A program made the position numbers and the translations under genes. Below, piece by piece: positions 23,901-37,730 of a stretch of 64,000 bases of DNA. A model generated the notes under the pieces. That model did no database searches. It saw only the letters and a program-made list of their open reading frames with translations, and was not told the origin of the DNA. The stretch's first letter is position 1. Each line of letters opens with the position of its first letter. This stretch comes from Hedera helix (Eukaryota; Streptophyta; Magnoliopsida; Apiales; Araliaceae), in assembly GCA_947179155.2 (NCBI GenBank), contig OX359284.1:8682432-8746431 (forward strand), read 5' to 3'.

Positions 23901-25253
23901 TCCAAATCTTCAAGCTTTTCTTCCAACTTTCATGGCTTCCTTCTCTTTTTCTCTCTCTTAGGGCTGCTCTCCCTCTTTTCCAGCAAATAATGCAATCTTG
24001 CATTACTTTGGTGACTTTTATGAGCCTTAACTAGGCTTGGTTAAGTTTAATAACCATAGTTAACTTCGCCAAGGGCATTTTGGTCATTTCACAATATAAG
24101 TGAAGGGCATTTCTGTCATTTCACCACTTGGGACACATAAGTCATTTTCTAATTTATCAAGGGTATTTTAGTCTTTTTACCCTTTAGGATACAGTTGTCA
24201 TTATCCAATTTGTTGAGGGGCATTTTGGTCTTTTGTCATTTTTGCTAAAATTTGCATTTTCATAACATTTTTCATTTTGAGTACATTTTCTAACTCTCTT
24301 TCATTACCTCGTTTCATACTCGTTTCAATCAATTCTTATTTCAATCGACCGACTAGGTCATCCGTTTTTCGCAGTGTTACGTCCACGTAGTCTCATTTTA
24401 CAGCTTCGTTTGCTAATTAATCGTAATTGGACTACACAACCTCCTTTTAACCATAAAATACAATTCTTGTCTCCTTCGAAACTTTTTGGTTTCACATTTC
24501 GTAAATTTCCAATTTCTGACATTTGAAAAAGTCAAAACTCTCACTTTTTCCATAAACCGCTCCCTCGAGAAGCGAACATCGACCAATTACCAAAATTCAT
24601 CGTCATTTAACCTTATTCGCTTATATATATCACTTTGCGACTTTAACGTCCTTTCACTTGCATACCTCACACCAATATGCTAAATTTGCACCATTCTTGC
24701 ATCCAATATGATCTCTACTCATTCTCGGAGTATTATATTCTGTATCTGCACATCATATACCTAGTTATCTTTTTTCCATCATTCTAAACTATCAATTTCT
24801 TAACAACTTCAATATTCTAAAATCATTATCCATATTATTCCTTTAATCTTTAATATACCACTTAGGTACAACCGTTCCTTCTTTTCTACACATACTGACT
24901 TACCTTGCCACTCTCATATCCTCGCCTCTCCTGGTCTATTCATTTAGCTTACTATTAACTTTCATAACCAATTTCAATTTAATTATATATCATCATTTCC
25001 ATTTCTTATAAACTTTAGCTTATCTTTCTATATTTGATCACATATATATATTTACACATAATCAATCTATTACCTACTGACACGTAATCTCATGTCTTAC
25101 CATAATTCTTTTCTATCACATTGATCACACAATAATTCACATGTAATCATTACTTAATACATTCTATCATTTAAATTAGGTTTTATCTCATAACCTTTAC
25201 TTAATTCATCAAAATCCTTATTTGGAATTCCTGTAAAATCCTGGGGTGTCATA
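20932..25253 (-). mobile_element. Antisense solo LTR, about 4.3 kb, with 5'-TA terminus
   Basis: On the plus strand it begins TGTAACGTCCCGAGATCCCG and ends CCTGGGGTGTCATA; in element orientation it starts TATGACACCCC and ends GTTACA. Perfect TAAAA repeats on both sides fix the ends, so the first dinucleotide is TA, not TG. No internal coding region is present. It is collinear with the solo LTRs at 9634 and 46571: hairpin box near 21618, GC-rich block at 22260-22390, 'cccatagaagggctgtt' near 22535, 'cgctccctcgagaagcg' near 24558. It inserted into the 5' LTR of element C1. Confidence 0.92.
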
Positions 25254-25846
25254 TAAAATACCCCTTTATAAGTGTTGTTCTTACTCAGTCTTATTTTAAG
25301 AGTCTACACCAACTATTGGTTTGGATAAGCTTCAATAATATTCAAGTGAATGAGTTTATACATGTAATATCTAGCGGAAACACTTAGCATAGACTATCTC
25401 TAAAACAGTTCATGAATTAAAAGAACTTTAATGCTTTAACAATTCAATAATAAAATAAGTATTCAAATGCACCAAATGCAAATATCAATAATCAATATCA
25501 ATGTAGAATAGTTTTCAATAATTATCCTATTTATAATACTTATAAAATAAGTACAAGTTAAGTTAGAAAACTTGCCTTGTTCGTTGACTAGAATCTACTC
25601 TTAGTTATCGTCCTTTGAATAACCTATATAATTAATAATTTGGTGAACCAATTAGTATTTCACATAATGGTTTGATTTCCCTCAATAACTTTCCTATACT
25701 TGACTTAACTATTTAACATTTAATCATGTTTAAACATCACATTTGGTTCTCATATAAATAATATTTAGTGTAGGAAAACCTGACCCATTCTGACCCAACC
25801 CGACCCGACCAGGTTCAGTTCAAAATATTTTTTGGCAGACCGGCGC
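25254..25846 (-). mobile_element. 5' LTR of element C1, distal part
   Basis: It resumes after the solo LTR with 'taaaatacccctttataagtg', related to 'acccctatttttagggttattc' near 61626 in the third C copy. It reaches a GC-richer stretch with 'gacccaacccgacccgacc' near 25785, whose inverse is near 41680-41720 in the plus-strand LTR. The LTR is cut at 25847 by another LTR start, and its own outer end is not seen. Confidence 0.65.
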
Positions 25847-25900
25847 TGTGATGCCCCCAAATTTAGATACCTATACCTCGAATCTGGTGTTTTGGTGTGC
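25847..25900 (-). mobile_element. Terminus of a second family-C LTR
   Basis: The plus strand TGTGATGCCCCCAAATTTAG followed by 'acctcgaatctggtg' matches the PBS-side end of the LTRs at 20284 and 56876. No PBS precedes it ('gcagaccggcgc' instead), so this is a 3' LTR or solo-LTR end inserted into C1's LTR. It passes into family-D LTR sequence within about 60 bases. Confidence 0.65.
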
Positions 25901-27395
25901 TGTCACAGGCACCCAAAAATAAAATCTTACTTTAAAAAAATATTAATGTAGCAGGACAGGTAAGAGTCGATCCCACAGAGAATGATTAATTTAATTTTAT
26001 GCAATGTAAACTAAAATTGGAGGTTTTTGATTAAAGAAATACTTTAAATAACATTATCTAAGATAAAATAAAAAAAATTATGCAAGTAATTTAATGAAAT
26101 AAATCAGAAGAACAAGTCTTGGTTTAAGTTAACATCCACCATCACGAATTTAGAACTAATCATTGACCCAAGTATAAATCAATTAATATTTTGAATATGC
26201 ACCATAGAAAAAACTACTCGCACGTGGAATAATTTTTCTCCTCTCTCCTTAATTTTTGTTAAGTATAATCACTTGATCTAAATAACCTTACTATTAAACA
26301 ACTTCCGACGCTTGCTAAAGATTTAATTTAATAGCAGCTTGAAGAATTAGAGAGGTCGTTGAACTAACCAACACAAGCCACTCGTTTGTAATTAATTTAG
26401 ATGAACATTTTTTTTAAGATATAATAATATTTTGATCTGCAAAATAATTATTAAACTTAGTTGCTTCACCAATGGCACTAGATTAATACAAATAATAAAC
26501 TAGTAGGCATCCCTAGCAATTAAACAAATTAATCATACAATTAAGCACGGAATAATATTCAATACTCAAAATATAAATTTAACAATTAAAATAAATTAGA
26601 TCTCACACTGTATTAATCTTGATGGCTGCAGTCTCTTAAACTAAGAAAAATAATCTAGTCACACATAGTCATGAAAAACACTAAAGAATAATAGAGATAA
26701 TTTTCTAGAAAAAGGTACTCTCAATTATATCTCAAGTGCTTTATTTATAGGTTACATAATTCTCCTAACCCTAATAAGAATTATAATTTAAAAATACAAA
26801 TAAGATAAAAATAAAATTCCTACTTATTTTCTGTTCCAATTCTGCCAAGGATCATTAACAAATCATTCTTCAATTCTAATTTGGATCCTACACGATACTG
26901 GAGAATACTTTTGTGGAATTTGAGCTCGGGACCCACACAAGCATGCTGTTGACTTAAGGTGACAGGGCCCGCGTGAAAAATAAGGAATGGCTACAAATGC
27001 TCACGCGTGAAATTGTTATCTAACTAGTCCTTCCTGCGCGTTTCGTCTTATGCCGCAATTACCAAACGACGTCTTGCTGCTTGGGCTGCTGCTGAATACT
27101 TCCTCTTACGCATGGCGCCTCTAGATGCTAACATTATACATAATCCCATATGATGTTGTTTCGTGAGCTTGTTGCTTGTGTCCGCACTCAGTGCCATTTC
27201 GCATGATGTATGTACAATTTTGCCATCGACTTTATTCTTCCTATAAAATAAAAATAAAAAATAGATAAAAATAATATAAAATACATAAAAATAATAATAA
27301 TGCATAAAATTAGATAAATGACCTAAAACTACTTAAAAACTCATAAATAATTATGCATAAATTACCTAATAAATAGTTATAAAATCTATTTATCA
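25901..27395 (-). mobile_element. Family-D 3' LTR (antisense), about 1.5 kb
   Basis: In element orientation it starts TGATAAATAGATTTTATAAC at 27395, just after a polypurine tract. It is homologous to the solo LTR at 54356-56016 (shared: 'acttaaaaactcataaataatta', 'aaacgacgt', antisense TATA). It carries the phrase 'gagtcgatcccacagagaatg' near 25968. The left end could not be fixed, and no target-site repeat was found. Confidence 0.75.
26742..26749 (-). promoter_or_regulatory. TATA box (reverse strand TATAAATA) of D LTR
   Basis: The plus strand TATTTATA lies at a position comparable to 55467-55474 in the other D copy. Conservation at both sites supports an LTR promoter on the minus strand. 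Confidence 0.6.
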
Positions 27396-27408
27396 AATAC
27401 CCCCACAC
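27396..27408 (-). other. Polypurine tract of family-D element
   Basis: The reverse strand reads GTGTGGGGGTATT immediately before the TGATAA LTR start and shortly after 'ttgctcgaggacaaacaaag'. That is the usual arrangement at the 3' end of many plant Ty3-gypsy elements. Confidence 0.8.
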
Positions 27409-28200
27409 GTAAATCTTTGTTTGTCCTCGAGCAAAACAAGAATAAAAATTAGAATATACTAAATAAATCAACTAATGTGAGCAAAAATTCAATATGAATG
27501 TCAACATTAGCCTCAAAGATCTTTTAAAATTAATAACTCAAAGAAAATTTTAAAATAATACAAAATCCAAAATTTTAACATATTTATCAATCTTACTTTA
27601 CTCAAGCTCCTTTGTATGCGTGTGTAAATCCAAATGTATTAAACTAATCAAAACTCAGATAAGTTTAGGTCATTAATTACCTTATAAAAAATATACAACA
27701 AAACTCTATATATTTATTTTTCACACCACTCTCAATTAATACAGGTAAATATATACCCGAAAATCAAAAGGTTTTTAACAATTAAATACACTATGATTAT
27801 TAATATCAATTTAGAGAATGAGTTTGGACTATGGTTGAAACTTGGATTAATCTTTGGTCACAAAAAGTGTAGAGAATTAACCATATATTGGTTAATTGGT
27901 GAGTGATATTTAATTAATTATATAGTGTATAAAGATGAATCTTGACCATGATGGGCAATTGAGTTAAACCAAGGTCACATGTGCGTAGAGAGTTAACCCA
28001 ACATGGGTTAAGTGTTCTAGGAAAATGGAGAAAAAATAGTTAACTGGGTTTGCATAAAGCTCCAAGTTCCCTAAACTATTCCAAGAAAGCCTACTCCATA
28101 AGTTTCTCCCAAATGCAAGCTAGTCCTTAAAAAGTGGAATCTTGTCCCCTCCAGGTTTAATGCTCGTAATTAACTATATAGTAGTTAAATAGATTTAGAC
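27409..28200 (-). mobile_element. 3' internal non-coding region of D element
   Basis: AT-rich sequence upstream (in element sense) of the polypurine tract. It has no reading frame that I can assign. Two related segments ('ggtcacaaaaagtgtagagaattaacc' near 27857 and 'ggtcacatgtgcgtagagagttaaccc' near 27975) form an imperfect direct repeat about 118 bases apart. The right boundary is an estimate. Confidence 0.5.
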
Positions 28201-29438
28201 TTACAAATGCTTTAAACGTGTAAACGTCCGTGTAGTGTTTGGAAGTTTTTTAGGTGAAAAAAAGAAAAGAAAAAGTTAAAGAAGAGAAGAGAAATATCCA
28301 CTTTCTTTTCTCTACCCTTATTTTCAAAAAGTGAGAAGAAATTCTTTTGTCCAAAATTTGTTTGATCCGACTCTTTTTTTTATCTTTTCTCTGCCAACCA
28401 GACTGCAGTTACCATGGAATGCAACAAAAATCCGAGACCCAACATCATCAAAGGCAACCTCGAAAAAGCCCTTTATGCATATTGTGTCGTACTCGAACAC
28501 GATCGATGTCTTAAAAATCTTGTTGGTATATTAGTAATTTATTTTAAACACAATTTATTTAACTAACTAACATAGTGTTTGGGGTAAGAATGAAAATTTA
28601 AACCGAAATCGATCCGAAACTAGTCGAACTGCATCAAATTGATTGGTTTTTATTTGAGTTATTAGCCTCGTCGGTACGGATTTGGTCCAAAAAAAAAATT
28701 AAAACCGCTATCGATGCGCTTTGATATTTACCTCAGAACCGTGGGTGCACCACACTTCTTGAAGTGGATTGCAGGGAGCTTGGTCTGATATATTGATCTT
28801 TTATAATGTTTTAACTTATTTTACTACAAATTACCATTAAGCCACATTAACATCTTTGTAAAAGTTTTATAGTATAATTTATTAATAATATAATCAGTTA
28901 TTTTATTAAAATTAAAATAAGAAACTCGAAGTAAGTAACACTGTATAATAAATATCTTTAACAAACAAAGTTAATTATTTTACTACATACAATTTCTAGT
29001 TATATTTATTTATTTATTGTTGTTAGTTAGTTTTTTTTATATTTAATATTTTCTAGTGTGACGAACAATCAAAGTTGTCACATTTTGAGATAACAAAATT
29101 AAATATATTTCAATTTTTGAAATAATAATTTTATTAAAATATTATTTTTTAAAGATTTTTCAATATTAATTATTTTTATAAGTTAAAATCAAACTTTTTT
29201 TTTTAAACAGAGTCACTAATTAATTTAATCACAATTCCCTTAAACTTTGGTTTTTTTTTTAACATTTCATACTCAGTGAGCTTTTTAGAAAGTAGAGAAA
29301 TAGAGAGGAATGAGAGCTTGGCCGGTTAAAAGAGAAAGAAGAGGAGTAACCCAGCAACTGCAAATCTTATCTTTAAGCACTAAAGATTAAGAGGAACCAT
29401 TAACCTCAAGCTAGAATCAAAACAAGCTATGGTATAAC
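28201..29438. other. Unassigned AT-rich sequence
   Basis: No gene or bounded element was recognised. Two 'tagtgtttgg' words (28232 and 28574) resemble termini of some hAT-type elements but have no matching partner structure. From about 29230 a purine-rich stretch ('gagagcttggccggttaaaagagaaag') resembles an LTR leader in the plus direction. It is continuous with 32824 onward across the solo LTR. Confidence 0.4.
29434..29438. repeat. Target-site duplication ATAAC (partner 32824-32828)
   Basis: Perfect 5-bp repeat flanking the solo LTR. Confidence 0.88.
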
Positions 29439-30769
29439 TGTAACGACCCCGAAATTCGACTCACTTTATTACTTTAAATCTTGTATTTAATAAACATTAT
29501 TTTCCTTACGTCCAAATTTCGGTCCGTTAATATATCTTTCATCACCTTAATTGATCCATTATCTGATTTTAAAATCATCAATTACCAAATTTTCGGTATA
29601 AATTTTTCTTTTTCTCAACTTAATCATTGTATTAAATCATTTGGATATTTAAAATCTTTACATCTGGATCCTAGTCCCTGGATCGCAACCTGAACTTATT
29701 CTTTCTTTTACACGAATCATAAAGCTCAAAATTTAAAACTTAATATTGTTCATATCCATACAAATTATTCTTGATTTCATAATCCATAATTAAACCATTT
29801 AATAATTTCTATCGTAACATCTATCTAGTACAATCACAGTTCAAAATTTAACTTGACTTATCCTGTCTGGATTCAACATATATGTTCATACAAAATAACA
29901 TTATAAACTTCACAATAGTATTCACATTATGTTATTGAAATATAACAATAATGTTCACAACCTTATGTGATTATCCATCTTTATATCATCTGATATTTTT
30001 GAAATTCATTTCTTTCCTGCAAAAATGTTTATTAAGCAAGTAATGAGCACAACGGCTCAGCAAGTTCAACAGTTTATGCTTCACGTAGCACATAGTTTAA
30101 CATGCTCTGTGTGTGTCATGCATTATGTGTTGTGCTTCTACTTGAGCCATATATCTCATATATATATTCATATCGTTGCACAAAGCACACATTGTGGTCA
30201 TATTAATCACGTATCACATAGCACATAATTTGTATGCATTAAGAATTGTATATCATAATAGTTCAACATTTAACATAAAAGGGACTGAAGAACTTGCCTG
30301 GCGTCCAGTTATTTAAATTGTTAGCTCAAACCCTTAACTCGATCAACCTATGATCATAAAATAATCAAATAATAATTATTTATCTCTTTATGATATTAAT
30401 TTACTTAATTAATATCATCTTTAGGCCAATTATTAATTTATATGGCCAGATAATAACCTCATTCCTTAAAATATTAGCATAACTTAATATTTAATACCTT
30501 CACTACGGACAACCCGGCTCATTGGATAAATTTTAGCATTTTCGGTTGTTCGAAAATTTTATTTAATCATTTTCTAACTTGTAACCTTATTAGATTAATA
30601 ATTAAACATTTAAATATTAATCCCCAATATTTAATATTTAATCAAAAATATTAAATTTAATGCCCAAATATTATTTCTATATTTTTAGTATTTTTCTATA
30701 ATTTTCTATGATTTTTAAACAATTTTTAAATATTTATTTCATTAAAAACTAATTCTGGGGGCATTTTAG

Positions 30770-31140
30770 TAAATTTCGCGCCCTTAGGGACCCATCCGGC
30801 ATTAACAGAAAAGCTCAGGGGCTTATCCGTAATTTTCACGCCCGTAGGGACACGTTCGGCATTTCAGGGAAAGTTCAGGGGCATATATGTAATTTTACCG
30901 AGCCAAGGACACGGTCGGCATTAGAGAAAAAGCCCAAGGGCGGGTTCGTACTTTCAACGCTACCGGCCGCGCATTGCGCAGCCCCAACTTCGGCTTACGC
31001 CAACCAAACGACGTCGTTTGGCTTGGCAGTCGCACAGTTACAGCCGCGCATGGCGCGGTCCAGCTCCAACGCTCCAAAACGACGCCGTTTTAGCGTCGCC
31101 TTGCCAAAAAAAGCCCGCGCAATGCGCGGGCTACTCCTTC
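30770..31140 (-). other. CpG-rich palindrome block in solo LTR
   Basis: It contains a perfect 18-nt palindrome CCAAACGACGTCGTTTGG at 31004-31021, AAAACGACGCCGTTTT near 31077, CCGCGCATTGCGC near 30966, and CCCGCGCAATGCGCGGGC near 31112. Three degenerate repeats of about 60 bases, each with 'gggacc/acacg.tcggcatt', 'aggggc/cttatccgtaattttc', precede it (30764-30960). Overlapping antisense and sense ORFs are spurious. Confidence 0.7.
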
Positions 31141-31536
31141 TTCTTCACCAGCTTCAGTCGCGGAACAGTGCACCATCTTTCCAAAAATAACCCATTTTTT
31201 TCCTCAAAATTTCACAACAAAACTACTCCAAAAATCATATAATTCATAGATATATATTCTAAAATTATTTGGAATAATTATTCTAATTATTTCCTTTTTT
31301 TTTTTCACAAAATTAATTTATCCTCATAAATAATAAATAAATCAAATAAATAATTCTTATACCTTCCTCAAGCCAAAGAAAACCTCCTTGAAGCTTGTTC
31401 CTCATCTCTTGGCAGCCATAGTGGTCGGTGGTGAGTGGTGGCGGTGGTGGCTCTCGGTGGTGGGAGAAAAATGAGAGAGAGAGAGAGAGTTTTGTATATT
31501 TGTTTTCTTTTCTTTCTTATTCTTTTTTCTTGCCTT

Positions 31537-31543
31537 TTATAAC
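31537..31543 (-). promoter_or_regulatory. TATA box (reverse strand TATAAAA) of solo LTR
   Basis: The plus strand 'ccttttataacc' gives reverse GGTTATAAAAGG, about 50 bases upstream (element sense) of a GA-repeat leader. It is the best core-promoter candidate of this LTR. Confidence 0.5.
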
Positions 31544-32067
31544 CAACAAGGTGAACAATTTTTGGAATAAAAAAATTTATCCACCACCTTAGCCAATTCT
31601 TTTCACGCCACAAACTTAGAACTTTCTGGAAATTCCCATGCAAATTTAAAATTTTAAAGCATTACGTAATTATTTCGTGTAATAAATATTTTTTATAATA
31701 AATACAGAATATTTATTTTAATTTACCAAAATTCATAATATAATTTATAAATAATATTTAGACCCTTTTTGAGTACTTTACTTGAAAAATTTTGTACACG
31801 CATAACGCCATGCATGTAATTATTTGAGGTAATTTATACCTCCAAAAATCATAAAATAATTCATATAGCTTATAAAAATTATTTTTCATAATTTTTCACT
31901 TCGTTTCTTGCACAACATGTTACATTAACATGTTCACATTTCTAAAATATTATTCTTCATAAAAATCATAATAATTTAATTATGCATAAACATAATTTTT
32001 AATGAATTAAAATATTCATTTTTCCTCATTTAATTTCATTTCTTTACATTTCACATTACTTTTCTTA

Positions 32068-32304
32068 TATAAATTATATAATTTATTATTATATAATTTA
32101 TATAATTAAATTATCCCTTTTTATAATTTCCATTTCACTCAAAATATAATTTATAAAATTTCTTCCATCCTCATTCAATTTAATCACCTTATATAAATTA
32201 TATAATTATTCTTATATAATTTGTATAATTATTATTTTTCTCATATTTCACTTTAATTTCTTTATATAAATTATATAATTTATTATTATATAATTTATAT
32301 AATT
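32068..32304. repeat. Three AT-rich palindromes
   Basis: Units of the form TTATATAAATTATATAATT followed by its inverse occur at about 32068, 32192 and 32261. They are the counterpart of the hairpin array at 590-1175 in a related LTR, with a different palindrome sequence. Confidence 0.65.
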
Positions 32305-32823
32305 ACATCTCTTCTTTATAAATTCTAAACTTTCTCCACCATTCTTGATAACATCTAAAATCCATAATTATACTATTACAATTTCCTCATTAACTTTTAT
32401 CTTACTTTGGATTAATTTAATTATTAATCCCTTAATTCTCATAATTAATGAAATTTATAATTATCAATTAAACATTCACATATATAAATATATGTTTCAA
32501 ATTTAATATATTTCACATTACCACGTAACCTCAATTAAATCATAATTTCTGCATTTTCATTTAATTGTACAATTTATTGTACATTTACCTGACATTTTTC
32601 TTATCCTTCATAAATTGTTTTTAAACAACTTATTTACTTTTCAATTTTTTTCTAAACCAACACAAATCATCACCATCTTTGTACAAGTTTAATTTATCAA
32701 TTAAATCATATCACATACCTTAAATCACATAATATAATAATTAATTTAACAACCTTAATAATTTTATCAATTAAATTCTCATTTAATATTATTAAAGAAA
32801 TCCTGGAAATTCGGATCCTCACA

Positions 32824-34994
32824 ATAACATCACATATCCATGAACATAGTTAAACTGCATGTTCTATTTTATATTGTGTTGTTGAATGATTGTGGGAGGT
32901 TGTTTTGTTTGTTGATTGGGGATCATAAAGGATCCATAGGAGGTATAAGGATGGGCAATTTATGGAGTTATGTGATTAGTGTGCTTATATGTGTTTACGT
33001 GACTGTTATCTTTGATGATTAAATGAACGCACACCAAGTGTTTGTTAGAATTCCTCAAAGAAGTTATTTCTCTAGACTTTGATATTTCAAGTGTTAATCT
33101 AGTGTTAGATCATATGGTGGTTATATAGAATGTTATTAATCATGTTGGTTTCCTAATTTTATAACCTAGTGGCATGATATGGACAAATGGATGCATATGA
33201 GTTTGTCAATGTTTTCTAATGAAACATGATTTGTAAAAGAAACCAAAGTGGATGTCTAAGATAAGTTGTAATTTTTCAAGACTTAAAAGATCAATGTATG
33301 TTATTGGTATGACTGTGAGTCTAGTGAGTCAAACCAAGTGAATGTGAGTTTTCAAAAACTCTAGAATATGTATTATATATGTTATTTTCAAAGAGATCCA
33401 ATATGATATGTAATTGTGATAATAATGATCTAAAAACTTGCATGAAATAATTTGCTAGATTATAAACTTAATAGGTACGATCTGTTTTCAAAAGTATACA
33501 AGATAGACACTTATGTGAACTTGGTTCTCAAATGTTGGTTTTCAAACAAAAAGGTTTTGTGTTATATGTGTTGAAATCTATAAGCTATGTATGGTATGGT
33601 TATAAGAGTATAAATGATCAAAGCCTATTTTTTTTTGGTGTTGGAAAAGATTTCAAAACTTAAAAATGGTGAAATATGATTTGCCTAATCAAATGAGTTA
33701 TATGGATATTGTTAATTAGTTTTGTACTTTGAAATCAAAACAATACTAGTTTGCATCATGATGTTTTTAAATAAAAAGTCTTGTTATGTGGTTCATGTTT
33801 TTGGGATCCATGAGTTTTATGTGGTAGAATTGTGAGTTTTAAAGACTTTCCAAGTGGCTAGAACAAAACAGTAACAAAAATCAAGTTTTAAGAATTTTTT
33901 AGAACAAGTTGTCCAAGTCGGGTTCTGTGTTCAAACCGGGACTTTCCAGGCCTTGTACTCTGATCTTAATGTAATGTTTTCAACAAACTATTGCTGGAAT
34001 AAAATACTAAGAAGTAAGGTCTAGTTGGTGTCAAAAATTGGTAGAAATCTGGGTTATAGAATAAAAGATAAAAATCACTAAAGTTGCTATAAAAATCACA
34101 ACACTGCAAAATCTGTAGATTTTTTTTCCGTTATGAATAGGGCATTTTGGGCCATCGTTTACAGGTCTTGATGAACTGTTTTTACCCAACTCTTGGCATG
34201 AATAAATAGTTTGATATATGGTATAGAGTTACGTCCAAGTAGTGTAGTAATTAGAGTTGTATAATAAATATTAAAAATCATCAAAGTAACAAGGAAAATC
34301 AAAAATTTGCAGAAATAGTTTTCTGCCAGATTTTGTTTGCTTTGTTTTATTTTCATTTTCTTTAAATGTTATGCAATTATTAGGTGATTATTAAGTCTAA
34401 TATGACATGATTAAACCAAAGATGGTATGTACTAAATGTATTCTTGCATAAATTTAAATAACTAGTATTTGTTATATATTCAACGGAAATAGATTAAGTC
34501 AACATGGTTATGGTGTGAAATAATTAGTGTACTAAACTAATTTGAAAAATGTAAAGGCATTGATGTCGTGATACTATGTGCATAAATACGAGCATAATTA
34601 TAAAGGGATTAAACAAAGCGATATGTGTATAGTTCAATTGTAGTGAACATGTATAGGTATTAAATAATTAAGTGTATTATTTGTCATCCTAGATTAAACG
34701 TGTATTAGTTTATGAAACTAATACTTGAAGGGAATCAAATGGAACAGGATAAATGTTATATTAATCACTAATATGTGATTTTACAACGAATGCTACATGT
34801 CTAAGTGAGCTATATGAATAAAACGAATGCATGATGAATTAATGTGTATGTACGTATAACTAAACCAATTTGGTATGTGCTAAGGGGTGTGTATGTTTAT
34901 ATTATGCAATAACTTAAATGTGTAATCATGTACAAACTATATTATTAGTATAATTAGGTAGTACATGATAGTACTGAAAAGAAAATGGCTAAGA
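32824..34994. other. Non-coding sequence right of solo LTR, probably LTR-derived
   Basis: It continues from 29438 once the solo LTR and one ATAAC copy are removed. It is AT-rich, with small ORFs lacking protein character. The style (purine leader before, long non-coding AT-rich tract after) is like the plus-strand LTR at 13818-15480, but no termini were found. Confidence 0.4.
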
Positions 34995-35022
34995 GATAAT
35001 AATTTGTTATCTTTTTAGACTA

Positions 35023-35031
35023 GAACATCCA
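35023..35031. repeat. 9-bp target-site duplication GAACATCCA (partner 35902-35910)
   Basis: Identical 9-mers directly flank the terminal inverted repeats. Nine bases is the usual duplication length of Mutator-like elements. Confidence 0.9.
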
Positions 35032-35901
<870 letters not shown>

Positions 35902-37730
35902 GAACATCCATGGATTATATTATTTAGTGTTAGTTCTATACTTTCTTGATAGTTCATGCTTTATATTTCACTGCAATCAAGTTGTTGTGTTAGTTTAATA
36001 GTAAGTTTATTCGTTGACGCGATACAAAAATTTGTTGCAACTAGTATGCTTCTACTTTTCGGCCATATTGTATACAAAAATAACATCAAAGAGCCATTTG
36101 TGCCACATTAAGCTGCTGATTTTCTGATTCGTGAAGTTGATATTGCTTGCTAAATTCATATTGTTTAATTCATACCTAAACGTACTCGTTAAATTGATGT
36201 TTAACAAATGACGAATCATATACAGAACGAGTTACGAATATAGAATGAGGATAAATATCGTTTTGAGCAGGTATCGTTTTTTTATAGATTTTAATATTTT
36301 CAAAGTTCTGGTTGTTTGGATGTTGGCTAATGACTTAAAGGGATTTGTTGTTGTCTGGGATGAATTTTAAATGGACTAACAAAAACAAATGAGGGTTAGA
36401 GCAAGGTGAAAATGCCCTGGCTCTTACTAAATGAGTTGTAATACACTCGAAACATAGGGACACAAAATCTGGCTCATTGCTCACCTTGATAAGCAAATAA
36501 TGAAAGAATTAACATGAAGTGTTACTTGCAGTTCTTTCGTTTGAAATACTGACTTATAATTTTGTCACTGATTGTAACAAAATGTTTTGTACTATAATGA
36601 TTAACAAGTTACAATGTCAAATTGTCAAATGTATTAAAATAGGTGAGAAGGAAATATAATTTGTTATCTTTTTTAAACTAAAACATCCTTGGATTATATT
36701 ATTTAGTATTAGTTCTATACGTTCTTGATAGTTCATGCTTTACATTTCACTGCAATCAAGTTGTTGTGTTAATTTAATAGTAAGTTTATTCATTGACGCG
36801 ATACGAAAATTTGTTGCAACTAGTATGCTTCTACTTTTCAGCCATATTGTATACAGAAATAACATCAATGAGCCATTTGTGCCACATTAAGCTACTGATT
36901 TTCTGATTCGTGAAGTTGATATTTCTTGCTAAATTCATATTGTTTTATTCATACCTAAACGTACTCGTTAAATTGATGTTTGACAAATGACGAATCATTC
37001 TTTGCATGTAGAACGAGTTACGGATACAGAATGAGGATAAATATCATTTTGAGCAGGTATTGTTTTTTTTTATAGATTTTTATATTTTCAAAGTTCTGGT
37101 TGTTTGGATGTTGGTTAATGACTTTTGGTTGTTTGGATATTGGCTAATGACTTAAAGGGATTTGTTGTTGTCTGGGCTGAATTTTAAATGGACTAACAAA
37201 AATAAATAAGGGTTGGAGCAAGGTGAAAATGCCCTGGCTCTTACTAAATGAGCTGTAATGTCACTCGAAACATAGGGACACAAAGTTTGGCTCCTTTCTC
37301 ACCTTGATAAGCAAATAATGAAAGAATTAACATGAAGTGTTACTTGCAGTTCTTTTCTTTGAAATACTGACTTATAATTTTTTCACTGATTGTAACAAAA
37401 TGTTTTGTACTATAATGTTTTGTGAGAAGGAAATATAATTTATTATCTTTTTTAGACTAGAACATCCTTGGATTATATTATTTAGTATTAGTTCTATACG
37501 TTCTTGATAGTTCATGCTTTATATTTCACTGCAATCAAGTTGTTGTGTTAGTGTTAATTTATACTGAGTGGTTTACTTGATCCATTTAATACATGTTTTT
37601 ATACTGAGTTGTTCCATTTAAACTGTTTTTGAGAATAAGTTAATTAGTCTCTAAATGATACTTAAAAGTTGGTGCCTATTTTAGATACTTATTAATTTTT
37701 CTTTTTTAACTTGTTACAAGGTGAAAATGA

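Larger units (their letters stand above)
29439..32823 (-). mobile_element. Antisense solo LTR, about 3.4 kb, of the CpG-palindrome group
   Basis: On the plus strand it begins TGTAACGACCCCGAAATTCG and ends CGGATCCTCACA (element sense TGTGAGGATCC...GTTACA). Perfect ATAAC repeats flank it. Inside are the 'gctcagcaagt' hairpin box near 30055, 'gaacttgcctgg' near 30291, a CpG-rich block at 30770-31140, an antisense TATAAAA near 31540 followed in element sense by a GA-rich leader (31470-31490), and three AT hairpins at 32068-32304. No pol remains. It is the intact reference copy for the truncated LTRs at 1-3186 and 3799-6420. Confidence 0.93.

Noticed and set aside
28232..28600. Possible hAT-type element from paired 'tagtgtttgg' words
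   Set aside because: Both words are in the same orientation, not inverted, and no 8-bp duplication was found.
31368..31643. 91-codon antisense ORF near the LTR leader
   Set aside because: It lies across the GA-rich leader of the solo LTR. The position could allow a leader peptide, but no conservation can be shown here.
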